DNA of 64,000 bases. It comes from Alienimonas californiensis (GTDB lineage: Bacteria > Planctomycetota > Planctomycetia > Planctomycetales > Planctomycetaceae). Numbering within the stretch: position 1 is the stretch's first letter; each line of letters starts with the position of its first letter. The stretch is from contig NZ_CP036265.1 of the NCBI RefSeq assembly GCF_007743815.1, forward strand, positions 894,501 through 958,500. The letters run 5' to 3'. The position numbers were made by a program, and so were the translations under genes. The notes beneath the pieces were generated by a model. It searched no databases, had not been told where the DNA came from, and saw nothing but the letters and a program-made list of their open reading frames with translations. Positions 18,516 through 26,400 of this stretch are shown here, in pieces.

Positions 18516-18814
18516 GCCTTCACTCCCCGCTCCAAGCAGAAGGCGGTCCACTCCGGATCCGGCGGGGCCGGCCGGTAAATGTGCCGTTCGCGAAAGTTCC
18601 GGACGGAGCGCAGACGTTCGACAAGCCGGCGGTCCGTTTCGGCGGGCGTGTCGTCGGGAAACTCGGCCCGCAGGCCTGCCCGCATCCTCCGACGCACGCC
18701 GCACCACAACCGCACCGAGGACCGCACCCGGCTGCCCCCGGCCGCCGCCGCGCGCTCGGCACGCTCCCGCGTCATCGCGGCCGGCGTGACGATCGGGGCG
18801 GGGGCGTCGCTCAT
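18512..18814 (-). CDS. Small basic hypothetical protein
   Basis: A 100-residue Arg-rich protein with no signal peptide or membrane segment and no family I recognise. Helical stretches (AGLRAEFPDDTPAETDRRLVERLRSVRNFRERHIY) resemble small helical partners encoded with nucleotidyltransferase-like genes. Its stop overlaps the GTG start of that gene, so the two are co-translated. It starts 63 bp past the hairpin that ends the rsr gene. Codon use matches its neighbours. Confidence 0.65.
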   Translation of the reverse strand: MSDAPAPIVTPAAMTRERAERAAAAGGSRVRSSVRLWCGVRRRMRAGLRAEFPDDTPAETDRRLVERLRSVRNFRERHIYRPAPPDPEWTAFCLERGVKA

Positions 18815-18876
18815 CGCCCCAGCTTATCAGCGCCGCCGGAGTGCGAAAAACCCGTCCCCGCGGAACGCGGCGCATG

Positions 18877-18911
18877 GAACGACCCGGACGCGGCATGCGT
18901 CCGGGTCGTTC
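18877..18911 (-). terminator. Terminator hairpin after rsr
   Basis: A 15-bp perfect stem (18877-18891 with 18897-18911) with a 5-nt loop lies 25 bp past the rsr stop codon. It probably ends the Y-RNA/rsr transcript and separates it from the downstream two-gene unit. Confidence 0.7.
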
Positions 18912-18935
18912 GTTCTCCTCAACGCTCTTCGCCCT

Positions 18936-20573
18936 TCAAAACGCCCCCGCGGCGAATCGGGACAGGACGGTCGGCGTCGCCGTGTCGAAGCCGACCAGGT
19001 CCAGCATCCCCGGGTCCTTGGGGTCGGCGATGCTGAAGCCGGTGGAGGTCAGGCCGACCACCGCCAGCTTCGCGTCGATGCCGGTCGCCCGCCGGTAGCG
19101 CCGCAGCGCCTCGGCGGGGTGGACCGCACCGCACCAGGTTTCGTTGTCCGTAAGGACGACGAACACGTCCACGGCCAGCCGCTGCTCCAGGGCGTACAGC
19201 ATCGGCAGGGCGCAGTCGGTCGGGCCGAACGGCAGGTCCGTGACGGCCTGCACCGCCGCCGCGACGCTGGCGGAGGCGTTGACCGCCGGCAGCGGGGCGA
19301 CGCCGGGAGAACCCAACCGCCACCGCGTGCCGTTGGCGCCGGTGAACCCGACGACGTGGCAGGCCGGCTCCGTCGCGGCGGTGACGATCGCCAGGGCCGC
19401 GGCCGCCTCGCGGCAGGTGATCGCCGTGCCGGCCAGCGACCAGCCCATCGACCCGGACACGTCCAGACCGATCAGGAACCGCTTGCCGGTCGGCTCGACC
19501 GCGTCGAACGCCGCCCGGAAGGCGCCGTCCAGGGCGGCGGTCACCCGGCCGCTCGGCTCCCACGTCCCCTTCCCCTGCACCCCGCGGCCGGACCGGTACA
19601 CGGCCTGGGCGAGGAGCACGGACAACGGGTGCACGCGGGCCTTCTTCAAGGCCGCGGCGTCGGAGAGCCGGTCGACCGCGGCGGCCTCGGCGGCCGACAG
19701 CGGCGGGAGCGCCCCGACGCGGGTCATGTTGCCGAGGTTCCGCAGCAGCGCCGTCGCCCCGAGGTGCGGCAGCATCGCCCGCCAAACGGCGGGGTCCGCG
19801 TTCGCCCAGGTCGGCAGGGCCTCCCACGGCAGCCGGTGGGCCTGGATCAGCTTGACGAGTCTCTTCCGCGGCGAGGCGGCCATCGCCTCCAGGTGCGCCC
19901 GCACGATCGCCGGCAGCCGGCTCTCGTCAGGAACCGAGCCGTTCGCCAGCCAGCGGTACAGGACGTCCCGCTCCGCCTTGTCCTCCCCCGCGCCGTCGGC
20001 CGGGTTCGGGTGGGACAGCCGGATCAGCCGGGCGTGGTCGAAGCCGTACCGGGAACGGTACTTCACGCCCTGAAGGGCCAGCGCGTCGACGGACTTCGCC
20101 GCGTACCAGGCGGCGACGGCCCGCTTCAACCCCCGCCCCCACCCCCGGCCGAGGCCGGTGGCGGCGTTGACGAAGGCGAACAGGTGCGACGCCGTCCGGC
20201 AGACCCGCGGGACCGCCGCCAGCGCGGCGGACCGGGCGTGCGGGTCGGCGTGATTGGCGCCCACGGCCAGGGCGAAGATGGCCGGGTCGTTCTTGGGCGC
20301 CCGGCCGTCCTCGCTGACGGCGGCGATCGTCGCCGCGGTGCGGGTCGGGTTCAGGGCGAAGCAGGCCGTGAGGTTGTCGCAGTTCTCCTTCGTCAGGTCC
20401 CGGGCGGACGCGTAGTAGGTCGGGGCGTCGGAGCCGAGGATCAGGAGCCGATCCAGCCGGGCCCAGCGATCCAGCTCGAACGCGTAGCCGCCGGCGCCGT
20501 TCTTCACCTGCCGCGGATCCGCCGGGGCGGACTGCGGGGCGTCGCGGGGGTTCGTGAGGACGGGGTACTTCAT
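18936..20573 (-). CDS. rsr: Ro60-like TROVE domain RNA-binding protein (Rsr)
   Basis: A 545-residue orthologue of the Ro60 autoantigen. The N-terminal ~330 residues form the helical-repeat TROVE ring (GGYAFELDRWARLDRLLILG, YYASARDLTKENCDNL, APKNDPAIFALAVGA). The C-terminal part is a von Willebrand A-like domain with a complete MIDAS: DVSGSM, the Thr in GPTD and the Asp in LTDNET. In studied bacteria Rsr binds Y RNAs and joins them to exonucleases such as PNPase for structured-RNA decay. The ATG at 20573 is chosen because GGGAGGAG lies about 8 nt upstream; extending further would run into the leader hairpin and the RNA genes. Two Y-like RNAs lie immediately upstream on the same strand. Confidence 0.95.
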   Translation of the reverse strand: MKYPVLTNPRDAPQSAPADPRQVKNGAGGYAFELDRWARLDRLLILGSDAPTYYASARDLTKENCDNLTACFALNPTRTAATIAAVSEDGRAPKNDPAIFALAVGANHADPHARSAALAAVPRVCRTASHLFAFVNAATGLGRGWGRGLKRAVAAWYAAKSVDALALQGVKYRSRYGFDHARLIRLSHPNPADGAGEDKAERDVLYRWLANGSVPDESRLPAIVRAHLEAMAASPRKRLVKLIQAHRLPWEALPTWANADPAVWRAMLPHLGATALLRNLGNMTRVGALPPLSAAEAAAVDRLSDAAALKKARVHPLSVLLAQAVYRSGRGVQGKGTWEPSGRVTAALDGAFRAAFDAVEPTGKRFLIGLDVSGSMGWSLAGTAITCREAAAALAIVTAATEPACHVVGFTGANGTRWRLGSPGVAPLPAVNASASVAAAVQAVTDLPFGPTDCALPMLYALEQRLAVDVFVVLTDNETWCGAVHPAEALRRYRRATGIDAKLAVVGLTSTGFSIADPKDPGMLDLVGFDTATPTVLSRFAAGAF

Positions 20574-20615
20574 CGGGGGCTCCTCCCTTTCGAGGAACGA
20601 ACACGTGGCCTGCCG

Positions 20616-20647
20616 TAACGCCGAGACCTCGTGGGGCCTCGGCGTTA
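20616..20647 (-). promoter_or_regulatory. Hairpin in the rsr leader
   Basis: A 10-bp perfect stem (20616-20625 with 20638-20647) with two or three possible further pairs lies 43 nt upstream of the rsr ATG and 22 nt past the first Y-like RNA. No T-run follows, so it is not a standard terminator. It could be a processing barrier at the RNA 3' end or an Rsr-bound autoregulatory element; both are inference. Confidence 0.5.
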
Positions 20648-20668
20648 TCGAGCGAGGAGAAGAGAGGA

Positions 20669-20815
20669 CGGAGCCGAGCGAACGGGGCGAGGGTCGACGG
20701 CCCAATGCTCTACCCAGTTGAGCTACGCCGCCGGTCGGCTCGCCGATCGGCGACGGCGGGACTCGAACCCGCAACCGTTGGATTAAGATGATCGACCCTC
20801 TGGGGCTCGGCCCCG
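20669..20815 (-). ncRNA. Y RNA-like (YrlA-type) RNA, copy 1
   Basis: About 147 nt, directly upstream of rsr. Reading 5' to 3' on the minus strand: closing stem CGGGGCCGAGC (20815-20805) pairs with GCTCGGCTCCG (20679-20669); an internal loop CCCA faces GCCCCGTTC; a second stem GAGGGTCGA (20800-20792) pairs with TCGACCCTC (20697-20689). The body is tRNA-like but permuted: TCCAA anticodon-stem half, 5-nt variable region, T-arm GCGGG-TTCGAGT-CCCGC (20772-20756), an 8-bp acceptor-like stem closed by its own small hairpin, TA, D-arm GCTC-AACTGGGTA-GAGC (20723-20707), then TTGGG. T-arm before D-arm with a closed acceptor is the plan of bacterial Y RNAs, and the rsr neighbour supports it. Ends are approximate. 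Confidence 0.85.
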
Positions 20816-20934
20816 AGACTCGCCGGCGGGGTGTTCCCCCGCCGACGCGTGCCGCGGCGAACCGCTCGCCGGCGCCCCCGATCCGCCGTCGCCGACAGGC
20901 GGCGCGCGTCCGGGGTGCGACTGGCGTGTACGGA
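20816..20934. other. Spacer between the two Y-like RNAs
   Basis: About 120 bp with no gene. It includes small GC-rich inverted repeats (for example CGCCGGCGGGG facing CCCCGCCG around 20821-20844) but no clear promoter. The two RNAs may therefore be cut from one precursor. Confidence 0.4.
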
Positions 20935-21080
20935 GCGGGACCGAACGAACGGGCGGCGATCGGCGTTACGCGCTCTACCAGACTGAGCTACGCCGGGCGT
21001 GCAAGAGGCCCGGCAGCGGGATTCGAACCCGCGACCTCGTCCATCGGGAGGAGAACCGATTGCCTGGGGCTCGGTCCCGC
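20935..21080 (-). ncRNA. Y RNA-like (YrlA-type) RNA, copy 2
   Basis: About 146 nt with the same plan as copy 1. Closing stem GCGGGACCGAGC (21080-21069) pairs over 12 bp with GTTCGGTCCCGC (20946-20935). The internal loop is again CCCA, facing GCCCGTTC. The second stem GGCAATCGG (21064-21056) pairs with CCGATCGCC (20963-20955) with one mismatch. The permuted tRNA-like body has T-arm GCGGG-TTCGAAT-CCCGC (21032-21016), acceptor-like stem GCCGGGC/GCCCGGC closed by a 9-nt loop, TA, and D-arm GCTC-AGTCTGGTA-GAGC (20988-20972). The anticodon-side helix is weak (about 3 bp). Stem sequences differ from copy 1 while pairing is kept. It is the promoter-proximal RNA of the rsr locus. Confidence 0.83.
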
Positions 21081-21274
21081 GGAGGAACGGACCCGCGGGC
21101 CGTCGCCGCGGTTCGCGGGTTGGGACGGATTCGCTGCGATCCCGCGGCAGTCAGGTTCGGCCCCATGACAGGTCGGTCCGTCGCTCCTACACTCCCCGAC
21201 CGCAGTTTCAATGAATCCGTCGCCCGCCGCCGAAGTTTCGTCCTCGCGGCCCCACCCCACGGAGGCCCTCCCCC

Positions 21275-22132
21275 ATGCCGACCACCCCCGACGACAAGAT
21301 CGGTCAACTCGCCACGAGCACCGCTCGCCCCGGCAGAACGTCTGTCCCCGCCCACGACGCCTCGTCCCACGACGACGCCTCGAAGAAAAGGTCCTCCAGC
21401 GGCGCCCCGATCGAGGGCGAACCGGACGACACCCCCAGCCCGGCGACCGTCGTCTATAACCCGCCGGACGCCGACCCGGTCTGCGTGATCTGGGACGTGG
21501 ACGGCGTGCTGGTCGACAACTACACGCCCCACCTGGAAAGCTGGCAGAAGACCGCCGAGAAGTTCGGCGTCTCCTACACCGAGGAGGACTTCCAAAGCGG
21601 CTTCGGCAAAACCAGTCGGGAGCACCTGAAGGAGAACTTCGGCGCCAGCATGGCCGACGAGCAGATCGTCGAGGTCGAGAACGACAAGGAGTCCCTCTAC
21701 CGCGAGATGGTCGCGGAGAACTTCCCGGCGATGCCCGGCGCCCGCGAACTGATTCAGGCCCTCAAGGACGCGGACTTCAAGATCGCCCTGGCCACCAGCG
21801 GCCCGGCGGCGAACCTGATGCTCGCGGTCCGCCTGATGAAGCTCCAGCCGTTCCTCAGCGCCGTGGTCAGCGGCAATGAGGTCGCCAAGGGCAAGCCGGA
21901 CCCGGAGATCTTCCTGAAAGCCGCGAAGAGCTGCGGCGTGAAGCCGACCCGCTGCGTGGTGGTCGAGGACAGCCGCTTCGGCGTCGAGGCCGCCAAGGCC
22001 GCGGGGATGGGCTGCCTGGGCCTGCTCTCTACCGGCCACGAAGCCGCCGAACTGGAAGCCGCCGACCGCGTCGTCGAGAGCCTCGAAGGCCTCACCGCCG
22101 ACGACCTCCGGGCCCTGCTGCCGGCGACCTGA
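21275..22132 (+). CDS. HAD-family hydrolase (beta-phosphoglucomutase/phosphatase-like)
   Basis: A 285-residue HAD-superfamily enzyme. Motif I is [10 protein letters not shown] (Asp74 nucleophile, Asp76 acid/base), followed by an alpha-helical cap ([21 protein letters not shown]). Motif II lies in ALATSG, the motif III Lys in [11 protein letters not shown], and motif IV in [17 protein letters not shown]. This matches subfamily I phosphatases and phosphoglucomutases acting on small phosphorylated metabolites. The first ~65 residues are a low-complexity extension without family similarity, so the true start could be later. It is followed 112 bp later by dapA. Confidence 0.88.
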   Translation: MPTTPDDKIGQLATSTARPGRTSVPAHDASSHDDASKKRSSSGAPIEGEPDDTPSPATVVYNPPDADPVCVIWDVDGVLVDNYTPHLESWQKTAEKFGVSYTEEDFQSGFGKTSREHLKENFGASMADEQIVEVENDKESLYREMVAENFPAMPGARELIQALKDADFKIALATSGPAANLMLAVRLMKLQPFLSAVVSGNEVAKGKPDPEIFLKAAKSCGVKPTRCVVVEDSRFGVEAAKAAGMGCLGLLSTGHEAAELEAADRVVESLEGLTADDLRALLPAT

Positions 22133-22162
22133 CGCCGGACGCCTCACGCCTGAAACCGTGAA

Positions 22163-22192
22163 CCCGGGCCGGACGCATGCGTCCGGCCCGGG
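22163..22192. terminator. 30-bp perfect palindrome between HAD gene and dapA
   Basis: A perfect inverted repeat centred at 22177/22178, containing GGACGCATGCGTCC. It lies 30 bp after the HAD stop and 52 bp before the dapA start. Terminator function is likely. A related GGACGC/GCGTCC hairpin follows rsr. Confidence 0.6.
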
Positions 22193-22244
22193 CCCGCACT
22201 ACCCTGCCGCCCCCGATCCGCTTCCCTCCCCCCGCTTGTCCACC

Positions 22245-23132
22245 ATGCCCCGCAAAGGCGAACAGTTCGCCGGCCTGACGGTCGCCCTCGTCACCCCCTT
22301 CCGCGACGGGGCGGTGGACGAGGGGCGATTGAAGTCGAATGTCGACTGGCAGGTGGAACAGGGCACCGCCGGCCTGGCCCCCTGCGGGACCACCGGCGAA
22401 TCGCCCACGCTCTCCCACGCCGAGCACGAACGCGTCATCGACCTGGTCTGCACCCGGGCCGCCGGGCGCCTGAACGTGGTCGCCGGCACCGGCTCCAACA
22501 GCACCGCCGAGGCCGTCCGGCTCACCAAAAGCGCCCAGCGCAGCGGGGCGGACGCGGCCCTGATGGTCGCCCCCTACTACAACAAGCCGACCCAGGAAGG
22601 CTTCTACCAGCACTTCGCCGCCGTCGCCGACGCCTGCGATCTGCCGATCGTCCTCTACAACATCCCCGGCCGCACCGGGAAGAACATCGAACCGGACACG
22701 ATCTGCCGGCTCGCCGAGCTGACCACGATCGTCGCCGTCAAAGAAAGCACCGGCGACCTGGATCAGGCCAGCGCCATCGCCGTCGGCAGCGATCTGACGA
22801 TCCTCTCCGGCGACGACAGCCTGACGCTGCCGATCCTGTCGGTGGGCGGCTCCGGGGCGGTCAGCGTGGCGGGGAACATCGTGCCCGCGGAGCTGACGGC
22901 GATGATCGACGCCTACCGGGCCGGCGATCCCGCCGAGGCGCTCCAGCGGCACGCCAAGCTGTTCCCCCTCTGCCGGGCCCTGCTGGGCCTGTCCAGCAAC
23001 CCGATCCCGCTGAAGGCTGCCATGGCCCGCCTCGGAAAGGACACCGGCGAGGTGCGCCTGCCGCTGGTCGAACTCGACGCCGCCCTGAAGCCGCGTCTCG
23101 AACAGGCCCTCAAAGACTACGGCCTCCTGTAG
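22245..23132 (+). CDS. dapA: 4-hydroxy-tetrahydrodipicolinate synthase
   Basis: A 295-residue cytoplasmic TIM-barrel enzyme that condenses pyruvate with aspartate semialdehyde, the first step of the diaminopimelate/lysine branch. Diagnostic motifs are [10 protein letters not shown] (Thr49-Thr50), [20 protein letters not shown] (Tyr138 and Arg143) and AVKES with the Schiff-base Lys166. The ATG at 22245 gives a start just before the first strand ([12 protein letters not shown]), as in the family. No other lysine-pathway genes are adjacent, as usual in planctomycetes. Dihydrodipicolinate synthase is favoured over other NAL-family aldolases because of the GRTG arginine. Confidence 0.93.
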   Translation: MPRKGEQFAGLTVALVTPFRDGAVDEGRLKSNVDWQVEQGTAGLAPCGTTGESPTLSHAEHERVIDLVCTRAAGRLNVVAGTGSNSTAEAVRLTKSAQRSGADAALMVAPYYNKPTQEGFYQHFAAVADACDLPIVLYNIPGRTGKNIEPDTICRLAELTTIVAVKESTGDLDQASAIAVGSDLTILSGDDSLTLPILSVGGSGAVSVAGNIVPAELTAMIDAYRAGDPAEALQRHAKLFPLCRALLGLSSNPIPLKAAMARLGKDTGEVRLPLVELDAALKPRLEQALKDYGLL

Positions 23133-23461
23133 AGGCCGGCGGCGGCCCTTCCGACGGCGATTGTCGTCCCTGCTGAGGAGAACGGCGCTCCGGACACCGG
23201 GGTCGGCCGCCGGGCGGTCGCGGCTCGTCGGATGCGGGCGGATTTGGGCGGGCGGAATTGGGACGGAAGGATCCAATTCTCGCCCCTTCGGTTCCCAAGC
23301 CCCTCAAAAACACAGTCTGCGCGGGCTGTAACGGCAAAAGCGCCTCAGCCGGCGGGCCGGCGGTGACGACTTGAACGAATACGCGGGTTCGTTTGGAGAA
23401 TTCGTCCCAGGACGATTGGGTCCTGCTCGCCCCCACAGTCTGACTTCACGGAGCGTCACGG
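23133..23461. other. Intergenic leader of the first autotransporter
   Basis: 329 bp with no supportable gene. A 6-bp hairpin (CAGGAC/GTCCTG, 23408-23425) lies in the presumed leader about 40 bp before the ATG. No clear promoter pair is visible. Confidence 0.4.
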
Positions 23462-26400
23462 ATGACATCGCCCCCCTGCCCCGACGCCCCACGCCGCCCG
23501 CCGTCGGGCCGCCGGTCCGTCCTCCGTCCGGTCGTCGCGATCGCTGCCGCCCTGCTGGCCCTCCCGGCCCCGGCGACGGCTCAGGTGGTGGACGTCGGCG
23601 GGTTCACGGTCGTGTTCCACAACGCCACCGACGGCGACTACAATTTCGGCGGGGTGGACAACATCGCCGCGGCGGACCTCGGCAACTGGACCGCCGCAGA
23701 GCAGACGGCCGTATTGAACACGTTCCAATACTGGACGGACACGCTCAACTTGCCGACGGCCGCGGCGAATCCGGAACGGCCGATCATCTATCTGGTGAAG
23801 GACAGCACCATCGCGCCGCAGAACGCGAACGCCCGTCCGGCGGTGGTGAACAACGGCGGCGTCCTGCGTTCGAACACCTCCAGCCGGCTGGTCGACGGGT
23901 TCGACGCGCCTCGAATCGCGGCTCCGGGCAGCACGCCGGCCCGCCCGGGGCAGGACGGCCGGATCATCTACGGCGTCGAAGGGCTCGGCGCCTTGCTGGA
24001 TCCGACCGAACCCACGCAGTTGGCCACCGGGTTCTCGTTGCAGCGGACCTCGATCCACGAAGTCGGCCACCTGCTGGGGTTTGTCGGCGACGACCCCTAC
24101 GTCAATAACATTAACGGGGCCGGGAACTTTATCGTCGCCGGCGGGGCCGTGGACCGGATCACCGGCGGCGTCGGCGTGCCGATCGCCGGCGATAACGCCC
24201 ACACGCTGCTCCAGTACCACAATATGACGCGGGCCAACCCGTTCGGCACCTCGTTTCGCAACATGGCGGCCTTCGGCCCCGCGGAACTGGCCATCCTCGC
24301 GGACATCGGCTACGACACCGGCGTCGACGCGACGTTGGACCTCGACGAGCACTTCGGCGGCGCCCGATACTTCACCGCCGTCACCGGGACCATCGGGTTC
24401 AACGACAACGTCGCGGGCGTGACCGGCTCGGGGACGACGTGGGTCTCGGCTCAGGATTATTCGCTCGGCTACTTCCTGCAGACCGACGGCAGCGACATCG
24501 TCCTCGTCGGCGACACGCAGCAGACCGGCTTCGCCACCGCCGGGGTCCGGATCGCCGGGGAAGACACCCAAACGATCGGCGACCGGGTCACCGTGTCGAC
24601 GGACAGCAACATCGAGGCGACCGGGGACAGCAGCGTCGGCGTGCTGGTCAGCAGCGGGGCCAACAACTGGATCACCCACCGCGGCGGGATCAACCTGACC
24701 GGGGCGGACACCGTCGGCCTGCAGTTCGACTTCGGCGGCCCGTTCGGGACCGCCGGCCCCAACTCCTTCCAGGTCGGTTCGGGTGATTACGGCGCCTATC
24801 TCGTCGACCGCGTCGACCTCTCGGGGACCGTGATCGCGGACACGGCGATTTTCATCGACGACAGCGCCGCCGTCCGGGAGATCAACCTCCTCCGCGGGAC
24901 CGTCCTCGCCGGGCCGGCCCTGACCGGCGACATCATCAGCAACGCCTACACCGACGCCACGCTGATCCGGCCGATCCTCACCTTCGGCCGGGACGTCGAT
25001 CTGGCCACCGGCCGGGCGGTCGGCGCGGGCGGCGACGGGCTGTTCGACTTCACCTACGACGGCGACATCGGCGGCACGACCCCCGTCTTCGCCGAGGTGT
25101 ACGGCGGGACCAGCACGATGAACGGGGACCTCCTGTTCCGCAGCTTCAACGGCCTCGGCGGACAGATGCTGGTCAACGGCTCGATCACAAACCAGCTCGG
25201 CACGACGCTCACCGGCGGCGACCTGTCGATCGAGGCCGGCGCCGACGGGGCCCTGGCGGAGACCGTCGTGGACAGCGGCGTCCTGAACGTCGCCGGCGTC
25301 GCCGCCACGGGCGGCAACGACCTGACCGTGAACGGCATCGGCGGCGCCGCCGTCACCGGCGGCGGCGTCCTGACCGTCGACGACCTGTTCGTCAACACCG
25401 GCGGGACGGTCGTCGTCACCGACGCCGGCACGCTGAACGGCGACGACGTGACGGTCAACCAGGGCTTCGTCACCCTCGCCGGCGCCGGCGACATGAACGT
25501 CGACACCGTCACCGTGGCCGCCGGCGGGACGGTGAACGTGTCCAGCGCCCTCGCCACGCTGGACGCCGGCGCCGCCGCCGCCGTCGACGGGGCCGGTTCC
25601 CTGTTGCAATCTTCCGGCGGCGGCGGTTTCAACGGGGCCACCCTCGCCCTCACCGACGACGGCGACGCCCTCGTCACCGGCGCCGGCTCCACATTCACCC
25701 TCACCGGCGCCGCCACCGTCGACGGGGCCGGCTCCGGCTTAGTTGCCCAGAGCGGCGGCGACTTCGACGGAACCACCCTCGCCCTCACCAACGACGGCGA
25801 CGCCCTCGTCACCGGCGCCGGCTCCACGTTCACCCTCACCGGCGCCGCCGCCGTCGACGGGGCCGGCTCCACGCTCTCGTCGCAGTTCGGCGGCGCTCTG
25901 ACCGCCGACTCCGCCACGCAGACCGGCGGGTTGATCCACGTGGGGACCGGCTCCACGACGACCTTCGCGAACGACGTAACGGTCAACGGCGGGGAGACCC
26001 GCGTGAACGGCACGCTGACCGCCGCCAACCTGCTGATCAACAGCGGCGGCCTGCTGACCGGCGGCGGCACGATCGTCAGCGATCTTGCCATGAACGGCCG
26101 CCTCGCCGTCGGCAACAGCCCCGCCGTGCTGAACGTCGTCGGCAACTTCACCAGCGGGCCGGGCGCGATCACCGACCTCGAATTGCAGGCCGCCACGGCC
26201 CCCGTCGCCGGGATCGACTTCGACCAGACCGCCGTCACCGGAACCGCCACGGTCAACGGCGGGACGGTCAACGTGCAGCCGTTCGGCAATCAGAACTTCG
26301 CGGTCGGCACGCGGTACGACTTCCTCACCGCCGCCGGCGGGCTGACGGTCCTGAATCCCGTGACCGTGTTCGACCCGCTGGCGAACGTGCGGTTCATCCA

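Noticed and set aside
18515-18896. Longer N-terminal extension of the nucleotidyltransferase gene to 18896
   Set aside because: It would overlap the whole upstream small gene in another frame and translate Arg/Pro-rich sequence with no family character; the GTG overlapping the upstream stop is a better start.
20574-20774. Extension of rsr upstream to 20774
   Set aside because: It would read through the leader hairpin and into the Y-like RNA, and the ATG at 20573 has a good ribosome site.
20689-21040. Canonical tRNA genes, or an intron-containing tRNA formed by the D-arm half of copy 2 and the T-arm half of copy 1
   Set aside because: Each D-arm lies after its T-arm, and acceptor-like strands pair within each unit. 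Across units the acceptor halves (GCCCGGC with CGTCGCC) and anticodon halves do not pair, and no unit ends in an open acceptor with a discriminator base.
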